Of a DNA stretch of 64,000 bases, positions 26,355 through 34,953 are shown one piece after another. The stretch comes from Sphingomonas sp. NFR15. Its GTDB lineage: Bacteria; Pseudomonadota; Alphaproteobacteria; Sphingomonadales; Sphingomonadaceae. The notes beneath the pieces were generated by a model. That model had not been told where the DNA came from, did not search any database, and saw only the letters and a list, made by a program, of their open reading frames with translations. Positions within the stretch are counted from its first letter, which is position 1. Each line of letters starts with the position of its first letter. The position numbers and the translations under genes were made by a program. Where the stretch lies: positions 277,495 to 341,494 of the forward strand of contig NZ_FMWX01000004.1 of assembly GCF_900103265.1 (NCBI RefSeq), read 5' to 3'.

Positions 26355-27215
26355 ATGCAGGTTGGATTGATCGGACTCGGCGCGATGGGGCGCGGCATGG
26401 CGGAGAATCTCGCCAAGGGCGGCCATGACGTGCTGATCTGGAACCGCTCGGGCGACGGCGGCAAGCCGATCGCGGGCGCGCGGATGGTCGATACGCCCGC
26501 CGAGGTGTTCCAGTCCGATCTGGTACTGACGATGCTGTCGGACGATGCCGCGATCCGCTCGGTAGTGCTCGACGCCGGGCTGCTGGCGAAGGCCCGACCG
26601 GGGATGATCCATGCCGTCACCGCGACGATCTCGGTCGCGTTCGCCGACGAGCTGGCGGCGGCGCATGCCGCGGCGGGGATCGGCTATCTCTCCGCCCCCG
26701 TGTTCGGGCGGCCCGATGCGGCGGCGGCCGGCCAGCTCAGCGTCGTCGTCGCGGGCGATGCGGCGGCGATCGAAACCGCACGCCCGGCGTTCGAGGCGAT
26801 CTCGCGCAAGATCTGGGTGCTCGGCGAACATCCCCGCCAGGCCAACGCCGCCAAGATCGCCGGCAACATGATGATCACCTTCGCGATCGAGGCGATGGCC
26901 GAGGCGCTGGTTCTGACCGGCGACAATGGCGTGACCACCGAGGCGTTTTTCGAACTGATGCTCGGCACGCTGTTCGGCGGACGCATCTACGAGACATACA
27001 GCGCCTCGATCGCGGCGGACAAATACGAGCCGGGCTTCCGCATGCAGCTCGGCCTGAAGGATCTGCGGCTCGCCACCGAGGCCGCACAGGCCGCCGGCAA
27101 GCGCCTGCCGATGCTGGAGGCGGTCCGCACGCGGATGAGCGAAGCGGTCGATGCCGGCATGGGCGAGAAGGACTGGTCGGCGATCGCCCAACTGCTGCTG
27201 CGGAAGGATGATTGA
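26355..27215 (+). CDS. NAD(P)-dependent beta-hydroxyacid dehydrogenase family oxidoreductase
   Basis: A 286-residue member of the 3-hydroxyisobutyrate/tartronate semialdehyde dehydrogenase family. It has the N-terminal Rossmann motif GLIGLGAMGRGMAENLAKGG, the substrate-binding region GYLSAPVFGRPDAAAAG and the catalytic lysine in NAAKIAGNMM. The substrate is unclear. It lies 13 bases after dadA, so it may process an acid made from D-amino acid oxidation. Confidence 0.88.
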   Translation: MQVGLIGLGAMGRGMAENLAKGGHDVLIWNRSGDGGKPIAGARMVDTPAEVFQSDLVLTMLSDDAAIRSVVLDAGLLAKARPGMIHAVTATISVAFADELAAAHAAAGIGYLSAPVFGRPDAAAAGQLSVVVAGDAAAIETARPAFEAISRKIWVLGEHPRQANAAKIAGNMMITFAIEAMAEALVLTGDNGVTTEAFFELMLGTLFGGRIYETYSASIAADKYEPGFRMQLGLKDLRLATEAAQAAGKRLPMLEAVRTRMSEAVDAGMGEKDWSAIAQLLLRKDD

Positions 27216-27227
27216 CCCTCCGCCGCG

Positions 27228-28706
27228 CTAGGCCGGCACCCCGCGCCGCGCGGCGATCAGGCTCGCAAACTCGCCGATGATCGGCCGCGCCACCAGCAGC
27301 ACCAGCACGCCGTAGGTCACGACACCGACGCTGACCAGAATTGCCAGCATCGGCAACGGCGCCATTCCGGCGATCAGATCGGATGTCGCGAGCACCGCCG
27401 CGCCCATTCCCGCCGATGCGATCATCGCCGGAATCACCGCGCGCAGCAGCGCGGGCGCGGAGGTGCCGATGATCGGCATCGCCAATGCGGCGGTGATCGC
27501 CATATGGAGCGGCGCGCCGATCACCCAGCTCCACGCCATGCCCACTGCGCCGTAGCGCACGCCGATCAGGAACCCGAGTGGCATGATGACGGCGCCCGCC
27601 ACCGCGCCCCATACTTGCAGGCGCGGATGCCCGAGCGCGGTGGTCGCCGGCGCGAACAGCACCTGCACCGTCAGGAACGGCATCGCGATCGCGAGCAAGC
27701 GGACGATCGGCGTCGCGTCGTCCCATTTCGGCCCGAGCACGACATCAACGAACGGCCCTGCCACCGCCGCCAGCCCGACATAGAAGGGCAGCGCGCCGAA
27801 CATGATGAGCCGCACCGATTTCTCGAACGCTCGTCCGGTGGTGGCACGGTCGGCCTGGAGCCGGGCATAGGCCGAAAAGGCGACGTCGTTGAGCGGAGGG
27901 ACGAACTTGCTCGTCACGATCTGCGCGAGGAACAGCGATTCCGCATACAGGCCGAGATGCCGCGCATCGAGCGTCCGGCCGCCGATGATGACATCCGCCT
28001 GGGTCTGGAACAGCCATAGCAGCGAGCTGAGCAGCATCGCGCCACCGAACCGCACGATCACCCCGGCGCCCTTCAGGCGGAAGCTCGGCAGCACGTCGAT
28101 CCGCGCCGCCACCATCATGCCGATCGCGCGCGACCAGATCACGCACATCGGTGCCGCGACGAGCGTCCACACGCCCCAGCCAGCCAGCGCACAGCCGAGC
28201 GACGTACCCGCACCGATCAGCGCCGAGACGAGGTTGACCTTCGCCTGCACCTTATAGTTCAGTTGGCGGCTGAGCAGCGCGCTCGGCAACGCCACGAACG
28301 GCGTCGCGAGGTACAAAGCCGCCTGCACCACCAGCAGGTTGGCCACCATCGGCGTGTGGAAATACTGCGCGGCGAGCGGTGCCAGCATCACCTGCGCCAG
28401 CGCGATGCCGCCGTTGAGCAGCACAAGGATGCCGAACACCTGCCGGATCAGCATCCTGTCGAGATCCGGCGCGCGGATCAGCGACGCGGTGAATTCCTGC
28501 CCGTTGAGCAGGCTGAGGAACACCAAAACGCTCTGTGTCATCGCGAACAGCCCGTAATCGCGCGGATCGAGCATGCGGATCACGAAGAAAGTCGCCGCCC
28601 ACATGATGAGCTGCGCGATCACCTGACTGCCCGAACGCCACGCGATCGCCTGCACGATCTGCGCCGCGAAGCCTTTTTCCACCGGCACCTGGGTCGTCGA
28701 ATTCAT
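27228..28706 (-). CDS. Lipopolysaccharide/oligosaccharide flippase family protein
   Basis: A 492-residue polytopic membrane protein of the MATE-like Wzx/MurJ fold. About 12-14 hydrophobic segments span residues 15-480. The N-terminus (QIVQAIAWRSGSQVIAQ) and PRDYGLFAMTQSVLVF resemble WzxC-type exporters of polysaccharide repeat units. I chose the ATG at 28706; the open frame continues upstream without a plausible start. It stands alone, with no glycosyltransferases next to it, and converges on the dehydrogenase gene. Confidence 0.85.
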   Translation of the reverse strand: MNSTTQVPVEKGFAAQIVQAIAWRSGSQVIAQLIMWAATFFVIRMLDPRDYGLFAMTQSVLVFLSLLNGQEFTASLIRAPDLDRMLIRQVFGILVLLNGGIALAQVMLAPLAAQYFHTPMVANLLVVQAALYLATPFVALPSALLSRQLNYKVQAKVNLVSALIGAGTSLGCALAGWGVWTLVAAPMCVIWSRAIGMMVAARIDVLPSFRLKGAGVIVRFGGAMLLSSLLWLFQTQADVIIGGRTLDARHLGLYAESLFLAQIVTSKFVPPLNDVAFSAYARLQADRATTGRAFEKSVRLIMFGALPFYVGLAAVAGPFVDVVLGPKWDDATPIVRLLAIAMPFLTVQVLFAPATTALGHPRLQVWGAVAGAVIMPLGFLIGVRYGAVGMAWSWVIGAPLHMAITAALAMPIIGTSAPALLRAVIPAMIASAGMGAAVLATSDLIAGMAPLPMLAILVSVGVVTYGVLVLLVARPIIGEFASLIAARRGVPA

Positions 28707-28789
28707 CGGCTGGAATGCTCGCGTAACACCATTCCCGCCATATCCGCGCGAGGGTGGAGGAAGAGTGAAGAAAGCGCGAGAAAGCAGGA

Positions 28790-29074
28790 TTACCGACCGC
28801 CGGACCGATCGGGTAGGAGAAAATTGAGCACGATGAAGCTCGCCGCAGCACCCGCCATCAGCATCGCCATCCAGCCGACCGGCCCGAACACGCCGCCCCA
28901 TGCTAGGCGGGCGAGTCCGAAATCGATCGCCACGCACGCCCACGCGCCGCCGCGCAGCAGGGTTCGTCGTCGCGCCGGAAGGGCCTGACCGAGCCGTGCG
29001 CGATGCTGGCGGTCGGTCGCCAAAGCGAACAACAGGAAGCTCGCCAGCGCCACCGCGAAGGTCGCCGCGATCAC
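28790..29074 (-). CDS. DUF3325 family small membrane protein
   Basis: A 94-residue membrane protein with three hydrophobic segments (about 2-18, 42-60 and 64-86), matching DUF3325 proteins of iron-uptake operons. The ATG overlaps the stop of the PepSY gene as ATGA. It is the last gene of the TonB receptor-DUF3649-PepSY-DUF3325 set. Function is not known; a role in reductive iron release or ferric uptake is inferred from context. Confidence 0.8.
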   Translation of the reverse strand: MIAATFAVALASFLLFALATDRQHRARLGQALPARRRTLLRGGAWACVAIDFGLARLAWGGVFGPVGWMAMLMAGAAASFIVLNFLLPDRSGGR

Positions 29075-30624
29075 GCCAGCACCATCGCACGTGCTCGGGT
29101 GTGCCGTTTCGCGGGAATATGACGATGCACCGCGCGCGCGGCCCAGCCGAAGCCTAGGCCGAATGCCAGCAGCGTGAGATCGACGCCAGCCAGCGTCCAG
29201 TCGCCCGCCGCGATCGTCGCGGGCAACCCCTTGCGCGTCGCGAGCGCGTCATAGACCGGCAACGCTAGCAGCAGCGCGGCGGCGAGACCCAGTTGCTCCA
29301 CCCACGCGCGGCGCGGCGCGCGCGCGAAAGCGTGAAGGATCAGCACCCCCCAGAACACGAACATCGCGTCGATCTCTGCCTGCGCGCGCCCCGCCATCGC
29401 GAGGGGCAGCAGGCGGTTCGCCCACAGGAAGCCGACCATCGCCGTCGGGAAACCCGCGACGAAGCCGATGTTGAGCCGTTCCACCAGCCGGAAACCGAAA
29501 TGCGGACGTGCCGGATCGGCCAACTTCTCGCGCCGCTTGACCGTCCACAGGACCAGCCCGCTCGCCACCATGACCGAGCCGCCGACACCGCACAGGAAGT
29601 ACAGCCAGCGAAGCGGCGCATCGGCGAAGCGCCCGGCGTGTAGCCCGATCATCGAGCCCGCCGTCAGCACCGCCGCGCCCGCCGGCGGAGACGCCCATAG
29701 CAACCGCCCGCTCACCCCGTCATAGCTCAGCGAAGGCGTGTAGCTGGAAAGCGTTCCGTGGCCGCTCCGCGACAGCGTGACCCGCGCGACCGCATCGCCG
29801 GGGGACGCAACCTGGATATATTCGACCGGCGCACCAAACCGTCGCTCGGCGTCCTTGAGCAACGCGGTCAGATCGACCAGCGGCGCGGGTCTGCCCGAGC
29901 GCGCGACCGGCGCCGCCTGCGGGAACAGCGCGGTGAACAACGCGCTCGGGTCACGATAATTGGCAACCGCCGCCCACGGCATCAGCATCGTCATCAGCGT
30001 GACAAGGCCAGTATAGGTTATCATCAGGTGGAACGGCAAGCCGAGCACCGCCGCCGCATTATGCCCGTCGAGCCAGCTCCGCTGCCCCCGGCCGCCCCGG
30101 AAGGTGAAGAAATCGCGGAAGATCTTCTTGTGCGTGACGATGCCCGACAGGATCGCGACCAGCATGAACATCGCACACACGCCGACGATCCAGCGCGACC
30201 AGATCACCGGCAGATATTGGAGGTCGAAGTGAAAGCGGTAGAAGAAGTCGCCCCCGCGCGTCTCGCGCGCGACGACGGGCTGGCCGTTGCCGTCGATCGT
30301 CGCGAGCGTCTCGCCGCGCGCCTTCCCGGCCCTTTCCGTCGCGCCCGGTACCCAGAACACCGTGCCGCTCGTCGAGCGCTCGGAGGGGACGGTGATGAAC
30401 CATGTCATCGCATCGGGCGCGCGCCTGGCCAGGAAGGCCTGCTCGCCGCGCAGCACCCGCGCGGGGTCTTCGATGCGCGGCAGTTCGGGCTGCGCCCAGC
30501 GGTTGAGCGCCTCGCGCCAATAGGCGGCGGTGCCCGCCACGAACACGACGAACAGCACCCAGCCGACCAGCAGGCCCGACCAGGTGTGGAGCGTCGACTG
30601 GCTCTGGCGGAAGCCCTTGCTCAT
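29071..30624 (-). CDS. PepSY-associated transmembrane protein (putative ferric reductase type)
   Basis: A 517-residue PepSY_TM protein. It has an N-terminal helix (LHTWSGLLVGWVLFVVFVAG), a PepSY-bearing periplasmic region, helices near 150-175, 205-225, 345-370, 390-410, 430-450 and 485-505, and conserved histidines such as HNAAAVLGLPFHLMITYTG and MIGLHAGRF. Related proteins are thought to reduce ferric siderophores in the periplasm. It overlaps both neighbours by ATGA junctions, so it is translated with them. Confidence 0.88.
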   Translation of the reverse strand: MSKGFRQSQSTLHTWSGLLVGWVLFVVFVAGTAAYWREALNRWAQPELPRIEDPARVLRGEQAFLARRAPDAMTWFITVPSERSTSGTVFWVPGATERAGKARGETLATIDGNGQPVVARETRGGDFFYRFHFDLQYLPVIWSRWIVGVCAMFMLVAILSGIVTHKKIFRDFFTFRGGRGQRSWLDGHNAAAVLGLPFHLMITYTGLVTLMTMLMPWAAVANYRDPSALFTALFPQAAPVARSGRPAPLVDLTALLKDAERRFGAPVEYIQVASPGDAVARVTLSRSGHGTLSSYTPSLSYDGVSGRLLWASPPAGAAVLTAGSMIGLHAGRFADAPLRWLYFLCGVGGSVMVASGLVLWTVKRREKLADPARPHFGFRLVERLNIGFVAGFPTAMVGFLWANRLLPLAMAGRAQAEIDAMFVFWGVLILHAFARAPRRAWVEQLGLAAALLLALPVYDALATRKGLPATIAAGDWTLAGVDLTLLAFGLGFGWAARAVHRHIPAKRHTRARAMVLA

Positions 30625-30935
30625 ACCCGCCCGCTCGCGAGGATCGACCCCCAGGTGATCGCACCCGCGACCAGCCCGGCGAGGACCACCGTCCAGAACG
30701 CCCGCCAGCCGCTACGCGCCGCGAATGCCCACATTGCCGTGATCGCGCACAGCACGAATGCGACCAGCGTCGCCGCGACCGTCGCCTCCGCCGGGCCGCC
30801 CGGCAGCAGCCGCGCGAGCGCCATCGCCCACAGGCTCGCCACCGCATAGCCGCCGGGCATCGCGACGACGATGCGCAGCGCCGTGTCGCCACGCCGCCGC
30901 CAGCGCGCGCTTCGCGCGGTTACGGTTCGGCTCAT
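30621..30935 (-). CDS. DUF3649 family membrane protein
   Basis: A 104-residue protein with three membrane helices (about 20-42, 48-68 and 75-98), in the pattern of DUF3649 proteins encoded beside TonB receptors. I chose the ATG at 30935 (MSRTVTARSARWRRRGDTAL); the longer frame to 30971 would overlap the receptor gene. The stop overlaps the PepSY start. Function unknown; iron-related by context. Confidence 0.78.
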   Translation of the reverse strand: MSRTVTARSARWRRRGDTALRIVVAMPGGYAVASLWAMALARLLPGGPAEATVAATLVAFVLCAITAMWAFAARSGWRAFWTVVLAGLVAGAITWGSILASGRV

Positions 30936-30964
30936 GCCGGGCTCCGGCATATGACCATATGCGA

Positions 30965-33163
30965 TCACCACTTATACGAAATCGTGCCTTGGACGGTGCG
31001 GCGGTTGCCGTACCAGCACCATTGATAATCGAGATAGCAGGTGGTGACGTACTTCTTGTCGAGAATATTGGCAGCGTTGACGCTGAGCGCCAGCCCCTGC
31101 AGCCGATCCGACGCACCGCCCAGATCGTAGCGGAGCAGGCCGTCGAACACGGTGAAGCCGGGCGTGCTCTGCCGCGTCAGCAGCGCTCCGGCCGCGTTGG
31201 TGTAGCTGCCGGCATAGATGCTGTCGACATGGCGCACCGCACCGCCAATCGCGAAGCCCTTCAGCCCGCCCTCGCGCGGCGCCCATTCGAGGTTGAAGGT
31301 GGTGTTGCCGCGGCCGACGCCGAGAATGCCGTCGCCGATCTTCGACGGGTCCGCATCCGCCGTGTTGCGCACCTTCTGCCGGCTGAACGCGAGGCGCGCG
31401 TTGAAGCCGTAGGGCAGCGGCGCGTTGGCCTCGATCTCCACGCCGGTCGAGCGATAGCGGCCGCTCTGCGAGGTGATCTGGGTGACGGGGTTGGTGACGA
31501 TGACGTTGGTCTGGTCGATGCGGAACCAGGCGGCGGTCAGCAGGATATTCGTGCCGGGCACCAGATATTTCGCACCGGCCTCGAGTTGCTTGCCTTCGCT
31601 CGGCTTGGCGGTGACGGTGGCGCCCCCCACGGTGTTGATCGTGCCATTGGGCTCGAACGAGGTCGAATAGCTGACATAGGGCGCCAGCCCGAACGCCGTC
31701 TTGTAGAGCGCGCCGGCGCGATAGGTGAATTTCTCCGTATTCTGCACCGCCGCATCCGGTGCGGGGCGGACCGCCGCCCAATCCTGCCGGCCGCTCAGCG
31801 TGACGCGCAGCCCGCCAATCGACATCTCGTCCTGCGCGTAAACGCCGACCTGTTTCGAGCGTGGGCGGATGGTGTTGACGCCGAAGTTCGCGGGCACCTG
31901 CTCCGGTGATTGCGGCACCGGCATCGTACCATAGGCGGGCGCATAGCCGTTCAGCGGGGTTGCTCCGCCAAAGGCGTAATGATCGCGCGCAGTGCCGGTC
32001 TGATAATCGACCCCGAACAGCACGTCATGCTTGATCGCGCCGGTGGTGAAGCGACCGTGGACCTGATTGTCGAACACCCATGAATCGGATCGCTCGCGCG
32101 TCGCGTAGGAGGCACGGTTGAACATCACCGAATTCGGGTCACCCGCGAGCGGCCCGGCCGCATAGACGATGCCGAGCCGCGAGGTGGCGTGTTGATAGCG
32201 CCCCGACGCGCGGATGCCCCAGTCCGGGTTAAGCTCATGCGTCAGGATATACGTGCCCGCCACCTGATCGCGCTTGAAGTAATTGCCCGGCTCGCCGAAA
32301 TCGCGATCGGTCGGCAATTGGCCGTTCGGATTGGCGAGCAACGTGCCCGAGGCCGGGAAGACGCCGTAGCTGCCGTTCTGCGGATCGTGCGAATAGGCGC
32401 CGAGCAGCGTGAGCTTGGTGGCGTTGTCGAGGTCGATCGTCACCGCGCCCGAGATCGTCTCGCGCTCGCGCCGGCTGAACGTCTGTTGCGTGTGCGCGCC
32501 GTTGACGCTGCCGTAGACGCGCCAACGCACCGACGAGCCGGCGCGACCGCCCACATCGCCATCGACCCGGTAGAGATCGTAGGTGCCATAGGTGCCCGCC
32601 ACCGCGCCGTAGAAATCCTCGTCCAGCGGCAGCTTGCTCGTCAACGCGACGAGGCCGCCGGGTCCGGACTGGCCGTACAGCACCGAGGCCGGCCCTTTGA
32701 CGATTTCGATCCGATCGAGCCGCGAGACATCCACCTGCGGGCTGAGGTAGGCAGCGCCATCGATCAGCTTCAGCCCGTCGAGGAATTGCGGCGCGTCGAA
32801 GCCGCGCAGCTTGAACTGGTCGTACACCTCGGCGCTCGATCCGCGCTGCTCGGTGGTGACGCCTGCGACGAAGCGGAGCGCCTGATTGAGATTGGCGACG
32901 CCGAGATCGGCGATGTCGCTCGCGCTGAGCACGCTGATCGACTGCGGCGTCTCGGCGATGGGCGCGGCGTTCTTGGTGCCTGCCGACGATTCGGTGCGCG
33001 GTCGTGCGCCGGTGACGACGATCGTGTCGCGATCGTCATCGCCCTCGTTGGCGGAAGTATCAACGGCGGCGTTCGAGCCCTCATCGATGACGGGCGCGGC
33101 CCATGCCGGCGTGCAGTAAACGGCGGCGCTCATCAGTAAGCCGGTGAAGAGGTGACGCGTCAT
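30965..33163 (-). CDS. TonB-dependent siderophore receptor
   Basis: A 732-residue outer-membrane receptor. It has a signal peptide (MTRHLFTGLLMSAAVYCTPA, cleavage near AWA), a TonB-box-like region DTIVVTG at about 48, a plug domain (TPQSISVLSASDIADLG to VLYGQSGPGG) and a 22-strand barrel ending in GTISYKW with terminal aromatic. The plug and barrel resemble FhuE/FpvA-type ferric siderophore receptors. It heads the iron operon and has a Fur-box match 44-64 bases upstream of its ATG. Confidence 0.93.
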   Translation of the reverse strand: MTRHLFTGLLMSAAVYCTPAWAAPVIDEGSNAAVDTSANEGDDDRDTIVVTGARPRTESSAGTKNAAPIAETPQSISVLSASDIADLGVANLNQALRFVAGVTTEQRGSSAEVYDQFKLRGFDAPQFLDGLKLIDGAAYLSPQVDVSRLDRIEIVKGPASVLYGQSGPGGLVALTSKLPLDEDFYGAVAGTYGTYDLYRVDGDVGGRAGSSVRWRVYGSVNGAHTQQTFSRRERETISGAVTIDLDNATKLTLLGAYSHDPQNGSYGVFPASGTLLANPNGQLPTDRDFGEPGNYFKRDQVAGTYILTHELNPDWGIRASGRYQHATSRLGIVYAAGPLAGDPNSVMFNRASYATRERSDSWVFDNQVHGRFTTGAIKHDVLFGVDYQTGTARDHYAFGGATPLNGYAPAYGTMPVPQSPEQVPANFGVNTIRPRSKQVGVYAQDEMSIGGLRVTLSGRQDWAAVRPAPDAAVQNTEKFTYRAGALYKTAFGLAPYVSYSTSFEPNGTINTVGGATVTAKPSEGKQLEAGAKYLVPGTNILLTAAWFRIDQTNVIVTNPVTQITSQSGRYRSTGVEIEANAPLPYGFNARLAFSRQKVRNTADADPSKIGDGILGVGRGNTTFNLEWAPREGGLKGFAIGGAVRHVDSIYAGSYTNAAGALLTRQSTPGFTVFDGLLRYDLGGASDRLQGLALSVNAANILDKKYVTTCYLDYQWCWYGNRRTVQGTISYKW

Positions 33164-33206
33164 TCCATTCCCCAAGTGCATTCCCTGGGTGCGCAATGGC
33201 CTATTT

Positions 33207-33227
33207 GAGATCGATTATCAATATCAC
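33207..33227 (-). promoter_or_regulatory. Candidate Fur box
   Basis: On the minus strand GATATTGATAATCGATCTC matches 15 of 19 positions of the Fur consensus GATAATGATAATCATTATC. It lies upstream of the TonB receptor in an AT-rich island, which fits iron-repressed control of the operon. The divergent esterase gene starts 106 bases away. Confidence 0.7.
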
Positions 33228-33332
33228 TAATAGAAGCATGCGATGATTGGCACGTGGCAGCTAAGCCGCACGCCATTGCAATCGCTTATGACACCGGTTT
33301 ACCATCACCGAACTGAGAGGATGGAGACAGGC

Positions 33333-34937
33333 ATGGCAGACGCGCTGGACGAGGATCCGACTGGAGCGGTCGGCCGCCGCGCCGTGCTCGGCGCTGGAGC
33401 CGCCGGCGTCGCCCTCGGCCTGCTGCCCCGCGCCGCGCGTGCGGCCACGCCTGCGAAGCGCATCACCGCACCTGCCGGGATTTTCATCGGCGAAGGGCAG
33501 ACAGACGGCGTCACGACCCCGGTCTGGAGTTTTCGCGGGATTCGCTACGCCACGGCGGAACGTTTTCGCGCGCCGCGCCCCTATGCGACGCCGGGCAGAG
33601 AGCGCGGCGCCACCGCCTTCGGCCCGGTCTGCCCGCAAACCGCCGGCGCCTACGGCCCACAATCCGAAGACTGCCTGCACCTCAACGTCTGGAGCGCCAA
33701 CCCCGCGCCGCGCGCGAAACTGCCGGTGGTGCTCTACATCCACGGCGGCGCCTATACCGCCGGCAGCGTCACCGATCCGCTCAACGACGGCGCCGCGCTC
33801 GCCGGGCGCGGCGACGTGGTCGTCGTCACCGTGAACCACCGGCTCAACGCGTTCGGCTATCTCTATCTCGCGCGGCTCGATCCGCGCTTCCCCGACAGCG
33901 GCAACGCCGGCCAGCTCGATCTGATCTGCGCGCTGCGCTGGGTGCGCGACAACATCGCCGCCTTCGGTGGCGATCCCGCGCGGATCATGCTGTTCGGCCA
34001 GTCGGGCGGCGGTGCCAAGATCGCCACGCTTACCGGCATGCCCGCCGCGACGGGCCTGTTCCACCGCGCCGCGACGATGAGCGGCCAGCAAGTCACGGCG
34101 CAAGGGCCACTCCACGCCACGGAACGCACGCGCGCGTTTCTCGGCGCACTCGGCGTAAAGCCGCATGCGCTCCAGCCGCTGCTCGACATGCCTGCCGGAA
34201 AGCTGGTCGAAGGGCTGCGCGCACGCGATCCGATCATCGCCGGGGGCGTCTCGTTCGCGCCGGTGCTCGACATGACGTGGCTGACCCGCCACCCATTCTG
34301 GCCCGACGCCAACCCGATCGGCCGGTCGATCCCGATGATCCTCGGCAATACCCACGACGAGACACGCGGCTTCACCGCGCCTGACACGCTGGACTCGCTG
34401 ACATGGGAGACGCTGCCCGACCGGCTCGCCCCCGAACTGCGGATTGATGTGCTGCCTGAATGGGTGGTCGGTGAATATCGCAAACAATTTCCCGATTGGT
34501 CGCCGGGCGACGTGTTCTACGCCGCCAGCACCGCCGGGCGAAGCTGGCGCGGGCAGGTGATCGAGGCCGAAGAGCGCGCCCGCGCGGGCGCGTCCGCATG
34601 GGTCTATCAGGTCGATTTCACCTCGCGCACCGATCCCCGGCGCGGCGCCTTCCACACGATCGACATCCCGCTCGTGTTCGGCACGCTCGGTGCGCCCGGC
34701 TCACAGACCGGCGCCGGCATGGAGGCGCGCGCCGCCTCCGCCGCCATGCAGGGCAGTTTCGTGGCCTTTGCAGGCACCGGCGACCCCAACCATGCCGGGC
34801 TGCCACCGTGGCCGCGCTACGATCTCCCCGCGCGCAGCACGATGATCTTCGACGCGACCAGCCGGATCGAGCACGATCCGCGCCGCTGGCAACGCGAACT
34901 GTTTGCCCGCATTCCTTACATTCAGCCCGGCACCTGA
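33333..34937 (+). CDS. Exported carboxylesterase (type B) family protein
   Basis: A 534-residue alpha/beta-hydrolase of the carboxylesterase/lipase family. The nucleophile is in LFGQSGGGAKIA (family GESAGG, here Gln for Glu), the oxyanion motif is LYIHGGAYTAG, and EDCLHLNVWS is the family cysteine motif. The N-terminus (GRRAVLGAGAAGVALGLLPR) looks like a twin-arginine signal ending near ARA. The ATG at 33333 has GGAGA 8 bases upstream. It lies between the iron operon and the fucose genes, so it may remove ester groups from plant polysaccharides; that is inference. Confidence 0.87.
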   Translation: MADALDEDPTGAVGRRAVLGAGAAGVALGLLPRAARAATPAKRITAPAGIFIGEGQTDGVTTPVWSFRGIRYATAERFRAPRPYATPGRERGATAFGPVCPQTAGAYGPQSEDCLHLNVWSANPAPRAKLPVVLYIHGGAYTAGSVTDPLNDGAALAGRGDVVVVTVNHRLNAFGYLYLARLDPRFPDSGNAGQLDLICALRWVRDNIAAFGGDPARIMLFGQSGGGAKIATLTGMPAATGLFHRAATMSGQQVTAQGPLHATERTRAFLGALGVKPHALQPLLDMPAGKLVEGLRARDPIIAGGVSFAPVLDMTWLTRHPFWPDANPIGRSIPMILGNTHDETRGFTAPDTLDSLTWETLPDRLAPELRIDVLPEWVVGEYRKQFPDWSPGDVFYAASTAGRSWRGQVIEAEERARAGASAWVYQVDFTSRTDPRRGAFHTIDIPLVFGTLGAPGSQTGAGMEARAASAAMQGSFVAFAGTGDPNHAGLPPWPRYDLPARSTMIFDATSRIEHDPRRWQRELFARIPYIQPGT

Positions 34938-34953
34938 CTCGAAGCGACCGGGG

